A stretch of DNA of 64,000 bases from Podocnemis expansa (Eukaryota; Chordata; Testudines; Podocnemididae), in contig ML682232.1 of assembly GCA_007922195.1 (NCBI GenBank), positions 1,014,003 through 1,078,002 on the forward strand, written 5' to 3'. How positions within the stretch are numbered: the stretch's first letter is position 1; each line of letters starts with the position of its first letter. The notes under the pieces were generated by a model that saw only the letters and a program-made list of their open reading frames with translations, did not search any database and was not told where the DNA came from. Made by a program: the position numbers and the translations under genes. Below, in pieces: positions 10,807-21,289 of the stretch.

Positions 10807-10900
10807 GGTACCCACCGGGATTTGAACCCCGGTCTCCCGTATCAAAGGGCGTCGGTATTAACCACTAGGGCGCTCTTAACCACTACGCTATCCAGTCACC
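10807..10900 (-). promoter_or_regulatory. tRNA-like head with A and B boxes (putative internal Pol III promoter)
   Basis: The sense strand starts GGTGACTGGATAGCG and ends CCGGTGGGTACC. The 5' and 3' termini can pair as a weak acceptor stem (GGT with ACC). TAGCGTAGTGG (10880-10890) fits an A box. GGTTCAAATCC (10818-10828) is a textbook B box flanked by a CCGGG/CCCGG T-stem. The A-to-B spacing is enlarged because the D-arm segment is duplicated: 10868-10885 and 10847-10867 both read TAGTGGTTAA...GCCC. No standard anticodon stem of five pairs can be drawn, so this is not a working tRNA. It sits exactly at the 5' end of the LINE and on the same strand, which suggests a promoter role. Confidence 0.75.
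10847..10885 (-). repeat. tandem duplication of the tRNA-like D-arm
   Basis: On the sense strand, TAGTGGTTAAGAGCGCCC (10885-10868) is followed immediately by TAGTGGTTAATACCGACGCCC (10867-10847). The two units share the first ten bases and the GCCC end. The duplication explains the long A-box to B-box distance. Confidence 0.85.
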
Positions 10901-10954
10901 ATATATATGTGTGTGTGTGTGTGCGCGCGCACACACACACACGGGGGGGGGGGG
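10901..10954. repeat. compound (AT)n(GT)nGCGCGC(AC)n microsatellite plus G12 run
   Basis: (AT)4 at 10901-10908 is followed by GT repeats, GCGCGCGC (10923-10930), AC repeats and twelve G (10943-10954). Positions 10911-10942 form a perfect 32-bp palindrome of alternating purine-pyrimidine bases, which is favourable for Z-DNA or a cruciform. It borders the 5' end of the R4-type LINE and probably represents its target. Confidence 0.95.
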
Positions 10955-13061
10955 CAGGTAGAAGAAGTTAGAAGATGAGTGAGAAGAGGCATATGTTCTT
11001 TTCTGATAGTCAAGCTAACGTCAAAATATATACCGCTTTATCACAAAAGCCTGATGGGCAAACTACCATTTCAAATTTTTAAGTCTGATTTCTTTGCATC
11101 TGGGATCCATATTACCTATTTATTCCAGTATTTTTTAATAGTGTGACTTCAAGTTAGAAACAGCTAACTGACACTGGTTTGCTCAATGAATCTGGTAAGT
11201 GAATATGAAGTCAACAGTCCTAATGCAGATCATGATCTAGAGTGACTGTAGATTAACATTTGGCAGCTGTTCAATTGTGTTCAATGTCTCAGAGCAGTTT
11301 TTAAGTAGACTAGCATCCAGATTGCAAGTTGTACTAATTGGTAACAGTGTCAAACAGGCATGAAGACAGTTACTATCTCACCAGAGAAGTCAACCTTTGA
11401 GAAAGCTTTTACTGATGTGATTCATACTGTACCTACTCTATGACTAAACAGACAACGTCAATGTCCCATATGGTCAATCTAGCACTTCTCTAACATCACT
11501 GTTATTTAATTTTTTTTAAAGAAAGATGAGACTAAATCCCTGTTGACACCTGTTAAAGTTTGAGCATATCCAGTTTGCTACATCAATTTTATATAGAGAA
11601 TTTGATACGTATTTGAAATGGTTTAAATACCGTCTTTAAGAACCATAAAAATAACTATTTGAAGAGCATTTATCACATGTAGACAGGCTAGGCAAGTCTT
11701 TAAATAATTAATCACATATACAAATGTTTAGCAGGAACTTTACTGTAAACCACGCTACCTGCTCCAATCCTACCCTCTCATCTGCTAAACTTCCCATATA
11801 CATGAACAAAATAGTTCAGTCTCATCTTCTGTAGACCATGTGATACAAATCAAATTCAGTACTACATGATCCGATTGGAATTCGAAGTTTAACAATATAC
11901 TCAATGATTTACTGATAGGTACTGAAGACCACCATACAGGAGTTATCCATAAAATACCGTGGGGGGGGGGGGCATTTCTTACAGAGGCAGATGCAAATTA
12001 CATATTCTGAGAAGGACCCCTAAGATTTTCTTCTCCCTATTGTAAATCCAAGGAATTGAGAATTGCCTTTTAAAAAGAAAAATAATCCAACCCACAGACT
12101 TACACAAATATATATTCACATATGAAGGAGGAAAGGTGATAAAGGCTTTGGACTGCGTGTTTGAATATCTGATAAAGGTTTCCTGAGTCAAGTGCATAAA
12201 TCACACTGAGCCTACATCCTCCACTTGTGAAAAGGAGATGGATAGTTCACTACAGGGATCTTGTGAGGCAGAAGTCACTCAAGTTTGAGAAATGCAGAGG
12301 CCGATGGTGATGAACATCTCGAAGCCCTATACATTTTCAGCTTGATCTGGCAAGATAGAGTAGTCTGGGTAGGCTTACTGAACTTCCTACTGAGACTGAT
12401 CAAGGATACTTCGAGATCTGTCCTTTTAGCAAAGTGTGGCCATAGTGCTAATAATCTGTTGAACAGACTGGGGTTGTAGAAAAGGCAGATTTTTATAAGT
12501 GCTTTACAAATCTATCCCTGTTATCACCACAGAGCAGCTGTTCAGACAACTGCTGGCCAATTTTGTCAGAGCACAGAGAAGACGCCAATATTCATCAAGT
12601 ATCTACCAAACCTAAAGCCAGGACCAACACCTGACACACCATCAGATTTAAAATGAGCTGCATTTAAATTGTAATTTGTGCATTTATTTGTTTAGCTGCC
12701 TCAAAGACAAGTACTCTCAGTTTTACTTTGTGTTTCTCTCTCAATCCTCTTTCCTCAATCTAGGTTTTTATATGGCATCATCATAATAGTATCTGAATAC
12801 CTCTCAAAATTATACATTCTTCCCTTCCCTTAAGTCAGCAAGGCCTGGGTTTTGTTTATTTCTTCTTTATTCTTTTTTTTGGTAATGTGGTCTTTTTGTG
12901 ACCTGAACTCAGTTTTGTATTTTGCTTTGAAGTCCAAGATTAATAGGATCACTTCTGGTAGTCCCAGACTAGTGGGCAAGTCCTTGAGAAGAGTTCTGTT
13001 GACAACAAAAGGCCTTTTTATAAGGCACTTCCAAACACAAGACTGGAGGAGGAGACAACTG
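10955..13061. other. unassigned non-coding sequence
   Basis: A+T-rich sequence with a G12 run near 11960-11972. No gene, RNA or repeat family is recognised. The short frames at 11979-12197, 12285-12479 and 12830-13195 show no domain. Confidence 0.5.
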
Positions 13062-13931
13062 CCGTATATACTCGAGTGTAAGCTGATCCGTGCATAAGCC
13101 AACCCTACCCCATTCTGAGCCCAAAAAAGGGGCAAAAATGGGTGCCCCGTGTATAAGCCGAGGTACCCTTTTGGCCTTGCCCCTAACCCGCCCACCTAGT
13201 GCTGCTGGCTTCCTCTGGAATTCCTGACACCATCCCTAACCCCCAAACCCCTGCTGCTGCTTTTCCCATCCCCTTGTTCTCTCCACTCCTCACTCCTGCC
13301 CCCCCTGCTCTCTCTGCTCCTCCTGCTCTCTCCGCTCCTCACTCCTGCCCCCTGCTCTCTGCTCCTCCTGCTCTCTCCATTCCTCACTGCTGACCCCCTG
13401 CTTGCTACTGCCTTCTCCATTCCTTATCGTTGCTGCCCTGTTCCCCAACACCCTTTCCACACCTTTCTCCCTCATCTCCCAACCCCTGCTGCTGCTTTTC
13501 CCGGCCTCCCAGCACCCCCCCAACCCTCTGGTCCCTTCTGCTGCTTTCCCTAGACTCCCCGACCCCGTCCCTAGCTCCTGCACACTGCCACTGCTTTCCC
13601 TGGATTCCCCAACCCCCCCCCCCACCTCCCCAGGCCCTGCCGCGGCTTCCCCGGGCCCCCCCCCGTGGGAAAGGCCACCAGCCCCCCCCCCCCCGGCGGC
13701 CCCCTTACCTGGCCACTCCAGACACTAGGGTCCCCTCCTTACTTTAGCTCCAGCCCAGGCCAACTGCCCAAGATGGCCACCCCAGCCACACTGGGGCTCT
13801 AGCCTGCAGCATGGTCAATGAAACTACCGGGCTGGGGCTCTCTACCGTATTCACCTGTGTATAAGCCAAGTGCCTGTTTTGAAGCCAGTTTTCAGGCACA
13901 AAAGTCTCAGCTTATAAGCAAGTATATACGG
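13062..13931. mobile_element. 870-bp inverted-repeat DNA element, CCGTATATACT termini
   Basis: The left end reads CCGTATATACTCGAGTGTAA followed by GCTGA. The right end is its imperfect reverse complement, CCGTATATACTTGCTTATAA followed by GCTGA. Inner copies of GTGTATAAGCC at about 13150 and 13857 reinforce the symmetry. I see no convincing target duplication (flanks gacaactg and ttgatctt), so the superfamily is left open. The interior from about 13200 to 13740 is C-rich with CTGCTCTCTCC-type tandem units and C runs. No transposase is encoded. The open frames on both strands there are composition artefacts. Confidence 0.75.
13200..13700. repeat. pyrimidine-rich minisatellite-like core
   Basis: Imperfect repetition of CTGCTCTCTCYGCTCCTCACT, CCTGCTGCTGCTTTCCC and similar units, with several C runs (13612-13624, 13680-13694). 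It forms the inside of the element at 13062-13931. Unit length varies, so no exact period is claimed. Confidence 0.65.
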
Positions 13932-15749
13932 TTGATCTTAGTCACTCATCAGCTAAGTTTACTCACAGCAGTCTGCTATTTTCCACCCATGGTTTCCAAC
14001 AACATCAGTATAAACTGAACTCATAACCCAGTTTAAAGGGGAAGGCATAGCACCCGGATTCCACATGCCATGTCAAAGCAGAAACGATAGGTCTGCATAT
14101 GTGACTGAGCACCTTGGTAGAAGCAAAACTCCTCGGTGGCAACAATAAACTACTACAGCCTCTGGTGCCCCCCAATGATTCCAAACTGGAAAGAAAGCTG
14201 GACTGTAGCCAGGGTAACAGAAGTGAGAAAGCGTTAAAAAATTTTAGAGACAAAAAGCTTAAAAGGTATGGGGAATTAAGGAGAAGTTTCTCCCCTGGAA
14301 AATTCTGAAAAACCAGATTAAAAAAGTGGAGCAGTTCAGCTTAAATTTGAAGAAATCTGTCCTCTTCCTGTATCTCACAAACTTTGATCTCTCCCTCCAT
14401 ACCCACCACTTTCTCTCCCTCCTACTCCTGCACTAAGTGTGCGCATAATGGTGGTGGAAAGTCAGTGGACTATGAGCACATGAGATGAACACTGGAAAGG
14501 AAAGAATGGAGAACTGCAGATACAGGGCAGCTGACGGAGCAGAACAGAATTGCTGGGAGCTTCAAACAACAGCTACCACTGCTAAGCTCAGGCCAACTCA
14601 GCAAGCTGATGCAGAAGTGGTGGGAAGGAGCAGGGAAAGAGATGATTCCAAACATCTCTACCTCTTATCACTTGCTGATATGTTAACTTTCAACTCACAG
14701 CAGAGTTCATGAATTGAGTTACATGTGTATCTCGTATAAATGTTCCTTGACAGAGAACCAGATTATCCTGCATGCCGACAATCGGTACTCAAACAAATAG
14801 AGAAAAGCAATGACTGGCGTGTTGTGGTGGGTTATGTGGTCACAGTTACATGGGAACTATACTCAGAAGGTGTTAGTGTGCACATCCAAAAATTAATGAA
14901 AATACAACCACCCTAAATTTTGCTCTTTGTTAAATTATTGCAGGTGCCAGCAGTTTTAGTCTTGTCAATCTCTCTCTCTCTCTCTCTCTCTCTATCACTT
15001 CCAAAGAACAATGATTGAAAACACAATCCTATTTTGAAAGAAAAACAAACTGTCGTTTTCATAAGGTTGCTCCAATTTTGTGAATCAGATACAAAATGCA
15101 AATTTTATAGTTGGTCTTTGTTATATTTATTTCTAGCTATCTTGATGTACACTTTATTTTCTATAATTATCTGCTTTCTTATACATTTATCTGTCATTTC
15201 ACTGTTGCTTTCAACATGTTTCACTGGATGAGCACAAGATAAATAAAACTAACATTATGCTTCACTGAGTTTAGCCTTCTGAAATACCAGCCTCAAGGTC
15301 AGCACATCTCCAGCTCCCAAAATTACCCTAACATCCTAGTGTCAAATGAGAATGCACAAGCTAACATAATAAAACATATACATATGACATCTTAGATTTT
15401 CTTCAGTGTACATAATCAGAAAAAGTACCTTAGAAAGCAAATATGTAGTTATCTAAGAATTTTCTTGAAAAAGATTTTTACTTGAACAACAGATTTACAG
15501 ATATGCTTTAATAATAGGTTTATAGAATTGAAATTCATATGGAAATCTGACTCTATTGTTTCAGGCCTAAGTAAGGGTTATGGATTTTTTTCCTCATTAT
15601 AACAGGTGATTTGACCTCTCCTTCTCTATAAGCTGTTCCCCAGTGTTTGAATCTAAATTACCACATTGATCTGCTGTTACAGTGTGACCTGATCCTATGA
15701 CTTACACTTCCCTGCATTTATTTTCCTCCCATTCTGTAAGTTTCCCATT
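13932..15749. other. unassigned sequence with a (TC)n tract
   Basis: No gene is seen. A (TC)12-type dinucleotide run lies at 14969-14993. The rest is A+T-rich and shows no recognised family. Confidence 0.5.
14969..14993. repeat. (TC)n microsatellite
   Basis: About twelve uninterrupted TC units, ending in TATCAC. Confidence 0.97.
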
Positions 15750-15845
15750 TGCTAAATGTCTGACAAAGTAGGATTTTCTCCAACAAAAGCTCATGTGATA
15801 AATTTGTTAACTTTTGAAAGTGCCACAGGACTCCTAGCTTATTTC
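15750..15845 (+). mobile_element. isolated Penelope-family 3' tail
   Basis: GTCTGACAAAGTAGGATTTT, AAAAGCTCATGTGATAAATT and GTGCCACAGGACTCCT follow the order of the tail at 4889-4960 and the copies at 24.3 and 59.4 kb. No reverse-transcriptase part precedes it, so it is a strongly 5'-truncated copy. Confidence 0.65.
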
Positions 15846-16070
15846 AACATGCTCAGAAAGACATAACATACTACACATTATTCACATGGTTGTATACGCA
15901 TAGTGCAACAAATTGCTACAAGCATCCTAAGAATTCAATAGCCTGCCAAATGCATGTTCTTTTAAGTATTCCTCCCTCCTCCACACCAACTGTATTATGT
16001 GCAGGATACATTCTTAGAAAAATCCATCCTAGTGCTTGTAAAGAATTTTATTACTATCGACCATCTACAG

Positions 16071-17366
16071 CAGTGGTTCTCAACCTTTTGTGCACTCTTC
16101 CCTCTTAAGCTGATGATGCAGTTGAACAAGTTATGGTATTCACTGAGCAGCAGTTTGTGAGGTTTGGTGCCACATGGACAAGTGTTTTGGAGCCAGAAGC
16201 ATCAGCATGCCTAAATACCTTAATTCAAAAGAAATGCATATATGTTGTGCAAAACATATTTGTTTTCATTAATGTAAAAATCATTGGGGTGGGGGTGTCT
16301 GTTCAAGATATATGCACACATCCTGCAACTCCAAATCTACCCCAGTATAGCCAGTTTAACTCCATTCCATAGTGTTTCTTCAGTAATCAACACATGACCA
16401 CAGAAGAGGACTGCACCCAGTGGCATGGGCCCAAAAACAACTACAGCATTTCCACATTTTCAATGTTTTTTGCACTGTTAAAACATTACAGCTATCGGTT
16501 CTGATTAATACTGTCATGTAAACAATGTACAAAATGGATGAGAGTCCAATTGTACTCTGTCCTCGCTGCTAGGTGCATTCTCTGACCCCCTGCCTGCCAG
16601 CTCCCCAATCCTCGCTGCACCTTCCTCACCAGTTCTCTGATCTTCCCCCAAGCCCTTTCCCCAACCTTGCCCATGTGCTTCCTGACCCCCACAAGCGTCT
16701 TCCACAACCCACCTGCCACCTCCCGCAACCTCCAGGCACCTTTCCTAACCCACCCACCAGCTCCCTGATCCCCCCATGCCTTCCCTGCCAGCTCCCCAAC
16801 AGGCCCCCTCTTGGGCCCATTCCCGGCCTGGCTGCTGGCTCCCTGAGCCCCAAGCACCTTCCCTGACCTGCCCATTGGCCCCCCCCAACCCCCTACCCTG
16901 ACTGGCCCACCAGTTCCCCAATTCCCCTCCCCTACACCAGCTCCCTGACCCCCAGGCTACTTCCTTCTTACCTGGCCAGAGCTGCAGTTCAAGGGCATCC
17001 AAGTTGCTCCCTGCCCAGGCTGCTCCCACCCTAAGCATGCACCTGAGCATGCTCAGGGCAGGAGATTTAACAACTCCCCAGCCTGGCCAGGCCTGCAGCT
17101 CCCTGCAGGCTGGATGTGGGCCAAATATGGTTGGCAGCCATGGGCAGGCAACTGTCATAGGTGTGCAGGTGTGCAAAGCCATGCATCTTAGAGGAAACAT
17201 ACCTTTTGCAGATCATGACACACTTAGAGGCATATTGCAGTCATACAGGACACTCCAGCCCACCTCCACCAGGCTGAATCTAGTCACCTCCCTGGCTCTC
17301 CACAACAAACTTACTACTGTGTGGTGATACAGTAATGTACCCTGACACAGTGGCTGAGAACCAATG
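16071..17366. mobile_element. hAT-type DNA transposon with minisatellite interior, about 1.3 kb
   Basis: The left end CAGTGGTTCTCAACCTTT is the standard end of a large vertebrate hAT group. The right end GGCTGAGAACCAATG is its degraded reverse complement. The flanks atctacag (16063-16070) and gtcatcag (17367-17374) agree at 5 of 8 positions, as expected of an old 8-bp duplication. The interior at 16560-16980 is a C-rich tandem array of roughly 40-bp units containing CAGCTCCCTGACCCCC. No transposase is present. The apparent proteins at 16492-17200 are products of the repeat. Confidence 0.75.
16560..16980. repeat. G+C-rich minisatellite, about 40-bp imperfect units
   Basis: Recurring CCAGCTCCCTGACCCCC and CACCTTCCCTGACCTGCCC motifs in a degenerate tandem arrangement inside the hAT element at 16071-17366. 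Confidence 0.65.
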
Positions 17367-17374
17367 GTCATCAG

Positions 17375-18419
17375 TGACATCCTCTAAATCACACCATTTT
17401 GCTTTGCTCATGTCTATTGCATGGATACCTCTCCTCTGCCACTGGAACACTAACTTTATAGTTTGCATCTATCAAACTCAGAATCCCCCTTTCAGGGTCA
17501 CTCTTCTCCTCATTACTCATCAATAGTAATCACCTTCATTCTAATTTTAAAACAACTAGTTACACCGAAATGAAAACAATGAAAGACTTTTAGTAACAGT
17601 GTCAGTACTAAAAACACAAAATTTATCCACAGCACCCCACCAATCATCTTCAACTGCAACTTGCTGTAGCTTTACTTCAGGGTGGGTTTGTCAAGTATAC
17701 AAATTAGGTCTATGATGTGACTCAGAACTGAAATTCACTTGAAAGAGAAGTGAAATCCAAGACTGCAAACATGAAAAGCAAATTCATGATCTTAGTACAC
17801 CATATAATGTACACAGATTTTTGAAATATGTTTTAATAGTCCATACAAGGCAAGTATTTTATGAGCATACTATAAGAACATTAATATTTTTACATTCTTC
17901 TAGGTAAAAGTATTGGGTGGCAACTGGGTGAACAGCCTTTCTTCAAATAGGTTATAGCCTCAATCCTAAAATTAAACACATCTGAGCATCAGGACAAACA
18001 TTTCTTTCTGGCAACATTTGAACTCTTCATATTTAATTATAGAACAGGTTCTCAGCTCCTCTCTGACACACTATACTACAATGGGAAAAATCAAGGTATC
18101 GTTGCCCTTTTGAATCCTATCGGTTAGTCAAATTTCAGGACTCCAGGGATGCTCCCGTTCCAAACAGAAACTGGTGACATATTCCTTTGATGAAGTCTTG
18201 TTTATTTACAAAGAACGTACAAAGTCCTATGTTTCTGAACACAAAAGGAACCAAAGTCAAAGGGAGCAGGTTCTTAGTGTACGGGTCCAAGCCTTCACAC
18301 ATCATCAAACATGCAAGTTCTTAGCTTTTCACAAGGTCACACTATGCTTTCAGACTACTGCTAGGCTTTCTTTCCTTCTTCATCTCTCCATTTTTGCCTG
18401 CTGTCATGTTCTGCAGCCT
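17375..18419. other. unassigned non-coding sequence
   Basis: A+T-rich sequence with no gene or repeat recognised. Confidence 0.5.
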
Positions 18420-20275
18420 GGTCTGCACTATAGGGTTAGGTAGACATAAGTGACTTTGCATTAGCTTCTTTGTGGATGTGTCTAGATTCAAGTTTATCTC
18501 CAAGTAACTTAGGTAAAATCATCTCTGAATAGTGTCGAGCCATGTTTCACTTAAAGATGTTGACACAGCACAAGAGCAGACACTGCAAGACCTCCTGCAG
18601 CTGCTGCACAATGCCCAATGCCCTGCAACAGTGATTATTCTGGTCATAAAGGTCAACTCCTCTTCCCAGGGGCGTAGAGACTTGGAAGCCTCCCCTTAGA
18701 TTAAAACATTCAGCACTGCTGTGTGAAAAGGAAGAAACTTTGCCAGGCAAATCACACGATCATTGAGGCCAACAACAGATCTGGTGCTGCACCACAGACT
18801 TGCCACTTTGCCAACACCCTACCAGCACTGCAAAGACCATCATGGATACCTCAGAGAAGCCTCAGACAGAGACTCCAGCTGTAAATTGCAAGGACGACAA
18901 AGAGGGGACGACATGGCAGGGGGCTCCAGGCTTTCTGTGAACAGGACCTATTTCAATCTCCACCAAAGCCAATTTTATCAGGTGAATGTGGATGAGCCTG
19001 ATGAAGGGGAATGGAACTCAGATAAGCCTGCATATGAATTTATTCTTATAGTCTTCAAATTTAAACTAGTCGTGCAGCCCATCCTCAAGTTAAGAGACAC
19101 AGATATCAACTTTTCATTGTTTTGCTCGTATGAAGAGTCAGAAGTACAACACACAAGCAGAGTTGGCACCTGCTTCTCATTGCCCTGCTGGTTTATGCTG
19201 GGGGCGGGGGGAGATGAGGATCACTTTATTCATATAAACAGGGGTATCCCTTTTATCCTCCCGAGATCTCGATGAAACTTTTACAGAGAGATTTTGCAAT
19301 CCTTTCTTGAAAGCTTCTAGCGATGGCTGCCTTATTTCCTCCTCCACTACAGGACACTTTCCTATGCTACTCTGCAATGAACTCAGCTGGCACCATAGCA
19401 TAAACAGGCTACCGGAATGAAGGCCCAAAGCAGCTTTGGGACGCCATCAGTAGCAACTGTGTTCTTCATATCTTTGCAACCTTCAAGAGAAATATTGGTA
19501 CTCTTCCACTAATAGCTGCAGAAGGGTAGCAACGTTCACTGCCATTTCCCCATGCTTGTACCCATGGAATATGGACTGAAATTTCACAGCTTCATGCGGT
19601 GGAATAGATAATCCCTCCCTTCACTCCTTACCCCAAGCAAGACATTCACTATTTCAGTAAGCGTTCATGGGAGTAAGAGAAAGGAGTTTCAGATTTTGTT
19701 TCCTTTCCCCTTCCATTACCACTTGAAATCAAATATTACATCTATCTATTTTTATCAACAGCTGCTGCCAGTGCAACCTTCCCTCTACATCTATGGAGCT
19801 TCTGACCCTGATGAAGACAAGAAAGAAAAGAACGACAGAGGACATGTTCTGCGATATCCTGCAAGCCAGGACTTCATCAAATCACAAGCAAAAGGCTTGG
19901 AGGATCAATATAGCCCATAGCATTGAGAAAAACAGAGCACAGGAAAAAAGCCACGAAGTCCCAGCAGCACTAGGATACTTGAGTGAACCAGGATATAAAG
20001 TACCTTCTCATGTAGCTACCACAAAACACTGCGGACTCTGGGTGACATGCAGGTCCAAGAATCCCATAGTCCCCATAATGGACAGCCAGTGAATCCCATT
20101 AGGGTTCACTCCTCCTGCCTCAGTCCAAACCTCTCCCACACCTTTCCTGTCTGCTGGCTGAAGCCACCCCCAAGCAGAGCCTCCTAACACAGCTGCAAAG
20201 GACCCCTACTCCAGCCAGCCATCCCAGCTTCAGGTAGCAATTCAGACACTGGGCAGCCCAGACCCTGGTCAGATA

Positions 20276-20395
20276 TGGCCCCAACCACCCTGTATCCCAG
20301 CAGGATGGCCCCGGAAACCCTGAATCCCAGTGGAGTGGGCCCAAAATACCCTAAGTCCCAATGGGTGGCCCCACTGCAACATTGTCCCAGCTGTC
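20276..20395. repeat. 30-bp minisatellite, four units
   Basis: Units start at 20276, 20306, 20336 and 20366. Each begins TGGCCCC or TGGGCCC, and all contain a CCCTRARTCCCAG-like core, eroded in the last unit. It lies within the putative Harbinger span. Confidence 0.85.
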
Positions 20396-20580
20396 CTGAG
20401 ACCCCACCCAGGTGGCTCCAAGTCCCAGGTTCATTTAGCTTCAAACACCCTGAGTCCAGGACTAAGTTCTAGTCCACCCACTCTCATTCCTTTCTCTTTT
20501 CAGGGGAGGTTGAGCATTAAGGGTGGGAAGAACTGCTGCTACAGCCCCCTCCCCCCCCCCATTCATAAGCCTGCCCTACT

Positions 20581-20605
20581 TGGGATGGGATGGGATGGGA
20601 TGGGA
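20581..20605. repeat. (TGGGA)n microsatellite
   Basis: Five consecutive TGGGA units, preceded at 20548-20560 by a C run. Confidence 0.95.
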
Positions 20606-21289
20606 GGCATGGCCCCAAGGCAGAGCACAGGTGGGGCTACACCTGGCTGTTTGGGAAGGCTAAGCCTTTTCCCACCTATGATTCCAGCAATCCTTGCTCC
20701 CTATCCTTTAAAGTTCTTGGAGAAATCCACAATCACCACTCCCAGCAGCACCCCAACCTACCACATGACATCACAGGTCACATCAGTATCCCTATCACTC
20801 CACATAAGGGTACAGCAAGGAAAACCACAGCTTCACCTGCTCTGACCTATGAGAACCTTGGCTGGTGTATGAGTACATCTGTATACTCACATGGAAGAAA
20901 TGTTTACTTCCTTTCTAATTTTCAATCCAGTCAGAAATTTGTACAAAATTACTGGATCTTTCTACATTTTAGACATCAACACTGTTGTTCTCCCACTCAA
21001 AGGTCTATTTTTTGAGAATCTCTCTTATTAGTTTACAAAAAATATTGCAGAATTGATAGTATTACTCAAAGCAAACAGCATTTATAAATACACACCAAGC
21101 ACCACATAATTCACAACTTCAGGAAAACAGCCATAATTACAAATGTACAGAAAGCTCTACACACTTCCTATCAGCATCCAAAGTTCCAGGCCCTGAAAAC
21201 ACTCCAGCACAAAACACTATTGACCATTCAAGTGCACTTTCAAAGCCTCCCTCAACTTCATAGCTCCACACTGGGCTCTTGCAGAAGAC

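Larger units (their letters stand above)
7423..10900 (-). mobile_element. R4/Dong-type non-LTR retrotransposon, apparently full length
   Basis: In sense order on the minus strand the element has four parts. A tRNA-like head lies at 10900-10807, followed by about 196 nt of G+C-rich leader. One open reading frame of 1,041 codons runs 10610-7485. A 62-nt 3' untranslated region ends in GAGAGGAA and ten T. The 5' flank is (AT)4 preceded by TG/CA repeats. The 3' flank is TATATAG. This suggests insertion into a TA-rich microsatellite, with an overlap of about 5-6 bp that I cannot separate from the repeat. The total of about 3.48 kb suits a single-frame restriction-endonuclease LINE. No 5' truncation is evident because the tRNA-like sequence begins exactly at the microsatellite junction. 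Its G+C content is well above that of its surroundings. Confidence 0.85.

Noticed and set aside
10807..10900. Functional tRNA gene on the minus strand
   Set aside because: The B box and T-stem are good, but the D-arm is duplicated, the anticodon stem cannot be formed properly and the acceptor stem has mismatches. It is better explained as a LINE or SINE promoter head.
13196..13747. Proline/serine or glycine/arginine-rich proteins of about 100 residues
   Set aside because: Low-complexity translation of a pyrimidine-rich repeat core within the element at 13062-13931.
16492..17200. Minus-strand frames of 127 and 151 codons
   Set aside because: Translations of the minisatellite core of the hAT element at 16071-17366; no domain.
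18763..19275. 171-codon frame as a host gene
   Set aside because: No recognisable domain, no splice or promoter context, and it lies inside the putative Harbinger span. It is noted as unexplained only.
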